Assembly (NCBI GenBank): GCA_002403445.1
Contig: DHHU01000079.1
Span: forward strand, 4,066-33,441
DNA from: Salinisphaeraceae bacterium UBA4764
GTDB lineage: Bacteria > Pseudomonadota > Gammaproteobacteria > Nevskiales > Salinisphaeraceae
Reading direction: 5' to 3'
DNA: 29,376 nucleotides
Below the pieces are notes generated by a model. It was given only the letters and a program-made list of their open reading frames with translations. It had not been told where the DNA came from and did no database searches. Below, one piece after another: positions 23,299-29,376 of this stretch; the first letter of the stretch is position 1; each line of letters opens with the position of its first letter. The translations under genes and the position numbers were made by a program.

Positions 23299-25137
23299 TT
23301 AGTTTGGATGCGGCTGCAAGGCGTGCTCTTCCCAGATCTGGATGGCCGCAGGCGGGATTCGAAGCCGGCATTCGTCGCCGGCTGATAGCCACCCCAGATC
23401 CGGAGCCCGCAGGCTTAAATCCAGCCCCTCACCCACGCGCACGATGACTTCAAAAACCCCTCCAACATCGATGGTGTCGAGTACTTCGGCCTGGTATGGC
23501 CCGTCGGCCTGGATGTGAATATGTTCGGCGCGCACACACCACCCAATGCGCGTGCCGGGCAGCAAATGCAGTGCTTGAACCTGAAGTTCGACGCCAGCTG
23601 TGTGAATGTAATATGTCGAAACCAGAACACCGCTGCCGCGATTGCGGATGCCGAGCAACCGCGCGACACACGCTGAAGCCGGCTTTTGGAACACGGTTTC
23701 ACGACTGCCGGTCTGTAATGTCTGGCCCGCGTCCAAGATCAGGATCTCATCAGCCAGCTGCGCAGCTTCTTCCGGATCGTGCGTGACTAGCACGGTGGCC
23801 ATACCAGTGTCTTGTTGGAGATAGCGCAGCTCGCGGCGCAGATCATCGCGCACCGGTGTATCAAGCGCGGAGAATGGTTCATCGAGCAGCAGCAAATCGG
23901 GTTGCCGCACCAAAGCCCGGGCCAAGGCCACGCGTCGCTGCTGGCCGCCAGAGAGTTCGTCTGGAAAGCGGTGCTCCAGCCCGTCAAGTTGCAAACGGCC
24001 GAGCCAGTATGACGCCAGTGCCGGTCTGGCGCCGACACCCAAGTTGATCTGTTGCCAGACCGAACGGTCGGGCAGAAGGGCCGAATTCTGGGGCACGTAG
24101 CCGATAGAGCGGGCCTCGGGCGTCATATCGCCGATATTGGTGTCATTAGCGGTTAAAGTTCCGGCATCGGCTGGGATCAGCCCAGCCAAGATTTTGAGAG
24201 TCAGGGACTTGCCGGCCCCGGATGGGCCCAGAAGCGCCAGGTGCCGGCTTTCGGCGCGGTGTGTAATATGGAGCGTAAAGCGCCCGATGTCTTTGTGCAG
24301 ATTGAAATCGAGACGCAGGGCGCCCCACCCGCTCGGTGCCTCCGGCTCGGGGCGCTCGATATGAGGCCGTCGACGACGCCCCACCCGACGACTGCTCAGC
24401 CAAAGCACGATAAACGCGGCGATTAGGGTCGCGGCAACAGGCGCCTGTGTGGCCGGCAGCCCGGTGCTGCTGAATTGAACGAACGTGTAAACCGGTAGAG
24501 AATAGGGGTGATAGGCGAGAATCACGGTAGCACCGAACTCGCCGAAAGCGCGCAGCCACGCCAGCAGAATGCCGGCACGAATACCAGGCGCAGCGATCGG
24601 CAGTGCGATGCGCGTGAAACGCGCCAGCCGGCCGTGGCCGAGCGTTGCCGCTACCGCGGGGAGTTCCGGATCGATGCGGGCAAACGCAGAACGCGCGGCC
24701 ACAATGAGAAACGGGGCCGCCACAAACGTCTGTGCGAGGACAATACCGGCCAGCGAATCCGTGAGGTGACCGTCGAAGAGGCGGCCGAGCGGGGTATAGG
24801 GACCGGCAACGTAAATCAACAGAATGCCGCTGATCAGCGGAGGTAGAGCCAGCGGCAGTTGTACTGCTATGCCGATCAAGTGCGCGAGTCGACCCTGGGC
24901 TTGGGCCAGCCCGTAAGCCAGTGGTACCCCAAGGAGAGCGATGATGGCGGCCGAAATAGTTGCTGCCACAGCGGATGTTGCCAGCGCACCCAGGAGTCGT
25001 GGATGGGCCATATCGACACCGAATGCCGGCAAGCGCCATACACAGAACAAGCCGATGGGGGCCAAGAGATACACCGCCAGTAGGCTGCCCAGTCCAATAA
25101 GTGGCGCAGACGGGCGCGTCATCCGGTCGTTATGCAT
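23299..25137 (-). CDS. Fused molybdate/tungstate ABC permease-ATPase (ModB-ModC)
   Basis: 612 residues joining two proteins that are normally separate. Residues 1-250 are a ModB-like permease with five or six membrane helices and the EAA-type loop AATLGHGRLARFTRIALPIAAPGI (about 163-186) that docks the ATPase. A basic/proline linker runs from 251 to 272. The ModC-like ATPase follows: Walker A GPSGAGKS (304-311), signature LSGGQQRR (395-402), Walker B LLLLDE (415-420), H-loop His453. A single TOBE/Mop-like region is at about 505-600. The frame is unbroken, so this is a true fusion. Dimerisation would give the usual 2+2 transporter. It follows modA by 82 bases. ATG 25137 has a weak ribosome site; Met6 is possible. 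Confidence 0.92.
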   Translation of the reverse strand: MHNDRMTRPSAPLIGLGSLLAVYLLAPIGLFCVWRLPAFGVDMAHPRLLGALATSAVAATISAAIIALLGVPLAYGLAQAQGRLAHLIGIAVQLPLALPPLISGILLIYVAGPYTPLGRLFDGHLTDSLAGIVLAQTFVAAPFLIVAARSAFARIDPELPAVAATLGHGRLARFTRIALPIAAPGIRAGILLAWLRAFGEFGATVILAYHPYSLPVYTFVQFSSTGLPATQAPVAATLIAAFIVLWLSSRRVGRRRRPHIERPEPEAPSGWGALRLDFNLHKDIGRFTLHITHRAESRHLALLGPSGAGKSLTLKILAGLIPADAGTLTANDTNIGDMTPEARSIGYVPQNSALLPDRSVWQQINLGVGARPALASYWLGRLQLDGLEHRFPDELSGGQQRRVALARALVRQPDLLLLDEPFSALDTPVRDDLRRELRYLQQDTGMATVLVTHDPEEAAQLADEILILDAGQTLQTGSRETVFQKPASACVARLLGIRNRGSGVLVSTYYIHTAGVELQVQALHLLPGTRIGWCVRAEHIHIQADGPYQAEVLDTIDVGGVFEVIVRVGEGLDLSLRAPDLGWLSAGDECRLRIPPAAIQIWEEHALQPHPN

Positions 25138-25219
25138 GACGATAGCCTAAAGTGGTCAGCGGATAGTCCCCGGATTATTCTGACGCTTGCATAACGTTGC
25201 CTGTAGCAGGTCGTGTTGG

Positions 25220-26134
25220 TTACGGTTGGCCGAGCACCGGCTTAAGCGCTTGTGGAATGGCCTTGGGGTTGCCCTTGATCGTCGGATGGCTGCGGACATT
25301 AAAACCGTTGCGTTTCAGGATGGCCGCACCTTTAGCGCTCAGCAGAAACCGCACGAAATCCGATGCGGCCCTCGCGTCTGGTGCGTTATGGAGCACGGTT
25401 ATCGTATATCGCGCCGCCAGCGACACGGGTTTGATCGAAACCGTTGGAATATTCGCAGCCACTGCTTCACCCTTGTAGAAAAACCCGACATCGATTTGGC
25501 CGGATTGCAGTCGGCCGATCAGATCCTGTTCCGGATAGACCTTGGAATGCGCAAGCAGCTGGTGCCGCAAATTCGGTTGCTGCTTTTTGTTCGCGATTCG
25601 CCGAAAGGCCTTGACGATAAGTTTGCCTTTGGGGTCCAGTTTGGGGTCGGTGCGGCCGATCTTGAGGCCGGGCCGAATCAGCACTTGGTACCACGGTTTG
25701 GAGTGTAGTGCCTGTGTAAAGCGGCTATGCGGATTGGTACCGATGACCAGTGGTGAGGTCATGAAAGTAGCGTACCAACGCGCCCAATCGCCATTGTCAT
25801 GCCCCAACAGCTTATTGTTCACCGATGGATTAGCGCTGATGAAAACATCGCCGCGCCGTACATGGCCGGTGATTTCATTGGCCAACTTGTTCGAACCAGC
25901 CGAGTATCCCACGAATTTATCCCCCGTGGCGTGTTCGAACGCGGGTCGGATTTGGCTCTGCATGACGTGCGTCAATGACCCCGCGTAAAGCACTTTGACG
26001 GTTTTAGATGCAGCTGATGCATGGACCGATGCGATCAAAAAAGCCAATGCATACAGGGCTCTGGCGCCGATCCGAATCGCATTGCCCGAATTTGTCTTAT
26101 GCTTGGTTAAGTCGACGCTTGATTGATTATTCAT
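25220..26134 (-). CDS. Molybdate/tungstate-type solute-binding protein (WtpA-like)
   Basis: 304 residues with a signal peptide (hydrophobic ALYALAFLIASVHASA at about 26-41, cleavage before ASK). Mature start VKVLYAGSLTHVMQ carries the AGSL motif of WtpA-type tungstate/molybdate binders rather than the AAASL of classical ModA. GYSAGSNKLANEITGHVRRGDVFISAN and WYATFMTSPLVIG also fit this group. It would capture the oxyanion in the periplasm for the fused transporter encoded next. ATG 26132-26134 is preferred over an upstream GTG-like frame to 26209, because that extension would run through the operator. The ModE-type operator is 24 bases upstream. Substrate (molybdate or tungstate) cannot be told from sequence. 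Confidence 0.83.
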   Translation of the reverse strand: MNNQSSVDLTKHKTNSGNAIRIGARALYALAFLIASVHASAASKTVKVLYAGSLTHVMQSQIRPAFEHATGDKFVGYSAGSNKLANEITGHVRRGDVFISANPSVNNKLLGHDNGDWARWYATFMTSPLVIGTNPHSRFTQALHSKPWYQVLIRPGLKIGRTDPKLDPKGKLIVKAFRRIANKKQQPNLRHQLLAHSKVYPEQDLIGRLQSGQIDVGFFYKGEAVAANIPTVSIKPVSLAARYTITVLHNAPDARAASDFVRFLLSAKGAAILKRNGFNVRSHPTIKGNPKAIPQALKPVLGQP

Positions 26135-26157
26135 TGGTCTCAACTCAGAAACTGCAT

Positions 26158-26183
26158 CCGTTATATAACATAGTATATAACGG
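26158..26183 (-). promoter_or_regulatory. ModE operator (perfect inverted repeat) before modA
   Basis: CCGTTATATA (26158-26167) and TATATAACGG (26174-26183) are exact reverse complements separated by 6 bases. This is the ModE-box architecture known from E. coli (CG.TATATA-N6-TATATNNCG). An extra half-site TTTATAACGG (26196-26205) lies 22 bases further upstream with one difference. Placed 24 bases before the modA ATG and between modE and modA, it should give molybdate- or tungstate-dependent repression of modA-modBC. The AT-rich arms probably also supply the -10 box. Confidence 0.85.
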
Positions 26184-26214
26184 TAGAAAACATAATTTAT
26201 AACGGCCACACGGG

Positions 26215-27027
26215 TTAATCTGGCTGCATAAGTATTACGTTCGAAGCCTTGAAAAACGCCGTCGCCTTATCGCCCACGGTCAGTGCCAGCGAATCGGCGC
26301 TTGCGCGTGTGATAACGGCTGCCAGCGTGTTGTCTCCTGCGAGCTGCAGTACGATTTCTGCGTTGACTTCATCGGTTTGAATGCTGGCTACCGTCCCTTT
26401 GACTCGGTTGCGTGTCGATAATGACACCGCTTCGGCTTCGCCAGCGCCGATAATGATCCAGCTCGCCTTAATCAGCGCCGTAAGATTTGTTCCGGATGCA
26501 ATGCCGAGCGTCTCGGCACTGGTTTGGGTGACGGTGGCCGCGAGCTGCGTGCCCCCGGAGAGCTGCATGACTACTTCGGTGTTCACTGTGCCCTGTGTCA
26601 TCGACACAACGTGCCCGTGGAATTGATTGCGTGCGCTGGTTTGCATAGCGAGTCGTCCTATTAGATTCAGATCATCGTCCAGGGCATCCAACCGCCGGTT
26701 GAGGCGGGCCAGAAATCGCTTTTGTTCCTCGGCCGCGGCCTGATATACGCGCAACAGGCGCTCGCCACGCTCGCTCAAGCGGCTGCCTCCGCCTCCAGTG
26801 CCCCCTGGGGTGCCGATTACCAAGGCGCTATTGGCCAGATTATTCATGGCATGAACGGAGTCCCAGGCGTTTTTATAACTGATGCCTATAGCGCGTGCCG
26901 CTGCCGTAAGCGATCCCGTGGCCGCGATCTGTTCTAGCAGGGCAATATGCTGGCCCCCGATCCGTGAGCCAGGACCGCCAAGGCACAAATCACCGGTCAG
27001 CCTAGAAAACTCATCAGATGGTGCCAA
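26215..27027 (-). CDS. modE: Molybdate-responsive transcriptional regulator ModE
   Basis: 270 residues. The N-terminal LysR-like winged helix-turn-helix (about 25-100) contains GSLTAAARAIGISYKNAWD and the ModE hallmark GGTGGGGSRLSERGERLL. Two Mop/TOBE domains follow (about 133-198 and 203-268), each with a NxxxGxV start (ARNQFHGHVVSM and TRNRVKGTVASI) and TALIKASWIII / TAFFKASNVIL ends. It binds molybdate or tungstate as a dimer and then DNA. The start is TTG 27025-27027 with GGTGA 6-7 bases upstream; no ATG exists in frame near the N-terminus. Upstream of modA-modBC in the same direction. Confidence 0.95.
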   Translation of the reverse strand: MAPSDEFSRLTGDLCLGGPGSRIGGQHIALLEQIAATGSLTAAARAIGISYKNAWDSVHAMNNLANSALVIGTPGGTGGGGSRLSERGERLLRVYQAAAEEQKRFLARLNRRLDALDDDLNLIGRLAMQTSARNQFHGHVVSMTQGTVNTEVVMQLSGGTQLAATVTQTSAETLGIASGTNLTALIKASWIIIGAGEAEAVSLSTRNRVKGTVASIQTDEVNAEIVLQLAGDNTLAAVITRASADSLALTVGDKATAFFKASNVILMQPD

Positions 27028-27173
27028 ACGCGATCACCATTTTTTTCCCATTATCATAGGGCCAATCTATATCGACGGATTCGAATTAGCGAAATGTGGC
27101 GATAAGCAACAGACGGTTTGTAACGCTTAAACTAGGCACATATTGACCCCTAGATAAACACGGACCGGAAATC
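27028..27173. promoter_or_regulatory. Divergent modE / polyamine-type transporter intergenic region
   Basis: 146 bases that must drive modE leftward and the ABC operon rightward. TTGTAA (27118-27123) with TATTGA at 17 bases is a weak rightward promoter. For modE the minus strand has TATGATAAT near 27048-27056, a plausible -10 region with no good -35. No complete ModE box is visible here, only TCTATATCG near 27066-27074 that recalls a half-site. Confidence 0.35.
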
Positions 27174-28217
27174 GTGGCATCCAACGTAGGCCTGCGCGCC
27201 GTTGACAAGACATTTGCTGACGGCACCCGCGCTTTGGATGGGGTAGATTTGGACGTGCCAGGCGGTCAGTTGTTCACTGTACTGGGGCCGTCGGGCTGTG
27301 GTAAATCCACGGCACTAGCCATCATCGCGGGCCTGGATCAGCCCACCTCGGGCCATGTCGAGATTGATGGCCGCGATGTAACCAATCTGCCGGCCCATCG
27401 CCGACAGGTCAATACGGTTTTTCAGTCGTACGCATTGTTCGAGCACATGAACGTAGCCGATAACATCGGTTTCGGTCTGCGGATGCGGGGCGTAAAAAAA
27501 CCTGAGATACGCCGCGCCGTCGAGGATATGGCCGGTTTTCTCAGAATCCGGGCCTTGCTCCGCTCTCGTATTGGCCAGTTGTCCGGCGGCGAGCGTCAGC
27601 GGGTGGCATTGGCGCGCGCCCTGGTCAACGCACCGCGCGTATTGTTGCTGGACGAACCGCTTTCGGCGCTGGATGCCGAATTGCGCACGGCGCTGGCCGA
27701 TGAGCTGGCCGACGTCCAGCGCGCTCTTGGGATCACGCTGGTTTTCGTAACCCATGATCAGGCCGAGGCCATGAAGCTCGGTGATCGTATGGCAGTCATG
27801 CAGACCGGCCGCATCGTTCAGACCGATACCCCGCGCGGCATCTATGAAAAACCGGCCACGGCGTGGCTGGCTCGTTTTATGGGGCTCGGCAATCTGTGGC
27901 CGATCCGCGGGTACGGTGCCGATGGGCGGGTTTATCTGGATTTCACGACCCTTTTCGGCCTTGAGGCCGAGGGTGACTATGTTTTAGTGCGACCGGAAAT
28001 GATTGCGCTGACTACTGCACCGCCCCGCGGACCCAATGACGTTACAGCAGACATAGTGCAAGCTGTTTTCGCCGGGCCGTCCATCGATTATCGGCTGCAC
28101 TGCAATGGCCAACGAATGCGTGTTTTGGCCCCCAACGATGGCCGGATGATCCACGCGCCAGGCACCTGTGTTACGGCACGGATTCCTGTTGAGCGGGCCG
28201 CGTTGATCAATGCGTGA
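27174..28217 (+). CDS. Spermidine/putrescine-type ABC transporter ATPase (PotA-like)
   Basis: 347 residues. ATPase of a type I importer. Walker A GPSGCGKST is at 38-46, Q-loop NTVFQSYALFEHM at 80-92, signature LSGGERQRV at 136-144, Walker B VLLLDEPLSALD at 156-167 and H-loop VTHDQAEAM near 192. A C-terminal TOBE_2-like domain covers about 270-347. VNTVFQSYALFPHM-like wording is typical of the PotA/FbpC/CysA group. The substrate could be a polyamine or another small organic cation; the binding-protein gene is outside the window. Start GTG 27174 with GGAAA upstream. Its end overlaps the next gene by 8 bases. Confidence 0.88.
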   Translation: MASNVGLRAVDKTFADGTRALDGVDLDVPGGQLFTVLGPSGCGKSTALAIIAGLDQPTSGHVEIDGRDVTNLPAHRRQVNTVFQSYALFEHMNVADNIGFGLRMRGVKKPEIRRAVEDMAGFLRIRALLRSRIGQLSGGERQRVALARALVNAPRVLLLDEPLSALDAELRTALADELADVQRALGITLVFVTHDQAEAMKLGDRMAVMQTGRIVQTDTPRGIYEKPATAWLARFMGLGNLWPIRGYGADGRVYLDFTTLFGLEAEGDYVLVRPEMIALTTAPPRGPNDVTADIVQAVFAGPSIDYRLHCNGQRMRVLAPNDGRMIHAPGTCVTARIPVERAALINA

Positions 28218-29097
28218 GCGGCGGCCCGTGCGGTGCGCGATTCTACTTTTATCACCCGGGGTAGTCTGGATATTGTTCGCTTTGGTGTTGCCAAGCGTGT
28301 TCTTGATCGCTTTTGCTTTCGCCACCGTCGGGCCTTATGGCTTGCCACATTGGCCGCCCAGTGTTTCGGCTATCAAGCGTTTGGCCGGTTTCGGCATGCT
28401 CGGATGGTCGCCGGACAATCTCATCATCTTGGGGCGTTCCGCCGTCGAGGCGGGCCTGGCAACGCTCGCAGTCATTGGCATCGCATATCCGGTTGCTGGA
28501 TTCGTTGGCCTGTGCTCGTCACGATGGCGTTTGCCGCTGGTATTTTTGCTTATCGCACCGTCCTGGACCAATCAAGTCGTGCGCGCCATTGCCTGGATGA
28601 ATCTGCTGGCGCCGCATACTCCGTTGAGTACACTGGCCTCAAGTCTTGGTTTCATTTCTCAGTCGGTAGGGTTGGTGCCGTCGCGGTTCGCCGTGTTTGT
28701 GGGGCTGGTCTACAACTTTCTGCCATTCATGGTGCTGCCGCTTATCGTGGCGTTCGGGCGCGTTGACCGTGCGCAGATCAGAGCCGCTCGGGATCTTTAT
28801 GCCGGCCCGATACGCGTGTTTTCTCATGCGGTCTGGCCTCAGACGCGGTCGGGAGTATTGATCGGCACGATACTGGTCGCGATTCCGGCTTTTGGCATGT
28901 ACACGGTGCCTCGACTTCTCGGTGGTGGTCAGTCGATGATGATCGGCGAGTTTATTGCCGCCCAGTTCGCGGGTGGAGCGGACTGGCCGCTGGGCGCGGC
29001 GGCAGCGCTCAGTTTGATGGCCTTGACCATGATCGGCGTGGCTATACTGCGCCGACTCGCCGTTGAATCCGCCGACGATCTGCGGGTGCTTTTGTGA
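28210..29097 (+). CDS. Polyamine-type ABC permease 1 (PotB-like)
   Basis: 295 residues with about six membrane helices (near 12-34, 75-100, 108-130, 160-180, 215-237 and 263-283). The conserved loop DRAQIRAARDLYAGPIRVFSHAVWPQT near 187-213 is the EAA motif region that contacts the ATPase. The order ATPase, permease, permease with tight overlaps is that of pot operons. RAIAWMNLL and YNFLPFMVLPL resemble PotB. ATG 28210 overlaps the ATPase stop by 8 bases; its own TGA shares one base with the next ATG. The exact substrate is not determined. Confidence 0.87.
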   Translation: MRERRPVRCAILLLSPGVVWILFALVLPSVFLIAFAFATVGPYGLPHWPPSVSAIKRLAGFGMLGWSPDNLIILGRSAVEAGLATLAVIGIAYPVAGFVGLCSSRWRLPLVFLLIAPSWTNQVVRAIAWMNLLAPHTPLSTLASSLGFISQSVGLVPSRFAVFVGLVYNFLPFMVLPLIVAFGRVDRAQIRAARDLYAGPIRVFSHAVWPQTRSGVLIGTILVAIPAFGMYTVPRLLGGGQSMMIGEFIAAQFAGGADWPLGAAAALSLMALTMIGVAILRRLAVESADDLRVLL

Positions 29098-29376
29098 TGC
29101 GATCGAGTGGCAGGTTTGTGCTGGCCGCCGTTTCCGGCTTAGTGCTGGTTTTTCTATATGCGCCGCTGGCAGTGGTTGTGGCCCTGTCGTTCTCTGCAGC
29201 CAATACCAGTGCACATCTCGGTAAGTGGACGCTGCAGTGGTATGCAAAACTGATGGCCGATCCGGTGGTCGGGCAAGCGGCGCTGAATAGTTTGATACTC
29301 GGCCTATCCAGCGCATTCACCGCTGTCGTGGTGGGTGGTGCAATGGGAGCTGGGCTATATCGCCTGCGCGGGCGGC
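29097..29376 (+). CDS. Polyamine-type ABC permease 2 (PotC-like), cut by window edge
   Basis: Only the first 93 codons are in the window; the frame is open to the end. ATG 29097 overlaps the previous stop by 1 base (TGATG), implying translational coupling. Residues about 7-30 (VLAAVSGLVLVFLYAPLAVVVALSFS) are the first membrane helix with the YAPLxxxxxxSF pattern of PotC. KWTLQWYAKLMADP followed by NSLILGLSSAFTAVVVGG matches the W.tl.WY.....n......a..NSL region of the family. Function is inferred with its partners. Confidence 0.85.
   Translation, partial: MRSSGRFVLAAVSGLVLVFLYAPLAVVVALSFSAANTSAHLGKWTLQWYAKLMADPVVGQAALNSLILGLSSAFTAVVVGGAMGAGLYRLRGR

Noticed and set aside
24300..24420. Possibility that the ModB-ModC fusion comes from a sequencing frameshift
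   Set aside because: The frame is continuous and the junction is a clear basic/proline-rich linker between two complete domains; a frameshift would more often leave a garbled junction. Resequencing would still settle it.
24146..25039. 297-codon alternative frame on the minus strand within the fused ModB-ModC gene
   Set aside because: Arg/Ser-rich composition typical of an off-frame reading; the real frame holds the EAA loop and Walker A.
27040..27090. A second ModE box serving modE or the divergent transporter
   Set aside because: Only a short half-site-like TCTATATCG is present; no matching arm at the 6-base spacing.

Overview
The window is a compact piece of a gammaproteobacterial chromosome. 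The evidence is gene order: pepA-holC-valS divergent from lptF-lptG, hisB-hisH-hisA-hisF, hisI-hisE-tatA-tatB-tatC, and a dapA/gcvR/bcp cluster. All of these are familiar from Pseudomonas-like and enteric genomes. I cannot name a genus. Base composition looks moderately GC-rich, and non-ATG starts (GTG, TTG) are frequent. No insertion sequence, prophage or CRISPR array is visible.

Layout. 1-5509 (minus): pepA, holC, valS and fxsA read as one tight operon. 5772-7927 (plus): lptF and lptG, the LPS-export permease pair. 7945-10782 (minus): hisB-hisH-hisA-hisF, with a good promoter just upstream of hisB. 10889-15601 (minus): trkA and trkH (potassium uptake), a small TPR protein, an APH-type homoserine kinase and dtd. 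15762-18490 (plus): hisI-hisE, then tatA-tatB-tatC. 18491-19163 has no recognisable gene but holds an inverted repeat, a promoter-like sequence, a small ORF and a hairpin. 19164-21636 (minus): gcvR, bcp and a PIN-PhoH ATPase. 21816-23136 (plus): dapA and a short lipoprotein where bamC would be expected. 23204-23294: tRNA-Ser(GGA), whose 5' acceptor strand does not match its 3' strand. 23299-27027 (minus): a molybdate/tungstate module made of modE, a WtpA-like binding protein and a single polypeptide fusing permease and ATPase. A perfect ModE-type operator lies before the binding-protein gene. 27174 to the end (plus): a spermidine/putrescine-type ABC transporter (ATPase, permease 1, and permease 2 cut by the window edge).

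How the genes fit together. Most of the window is core housekeeping: tRNA charging and proofreading (valS, dtd), histidine synthesis split into two divergent blocks around a trk/thrB/dtd block, LPS export, potassium homeostasis and Tat export. The right-hand 6 kb is accessory-like transport. There ModE presumably senses molybdate or tungstate and represses modA-modBC through the operator at 26158-26183. Tat export and molybdenum uptake are often functionally linked, because many molybdoenzymes are Tat substrates, but nothing here ties the two loci directly.

The points most worth a second look are the fused ModB-ModC transporter with its operator and extra half-site, the damaged-looking tRNA-Ser acceptor stem, the mini-BamC-like lipoprotein, the orphan unit at 18868-19178 and the 12-bp hairpin between tatA and tatB. 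I do not see a clearly new multi-gene system.
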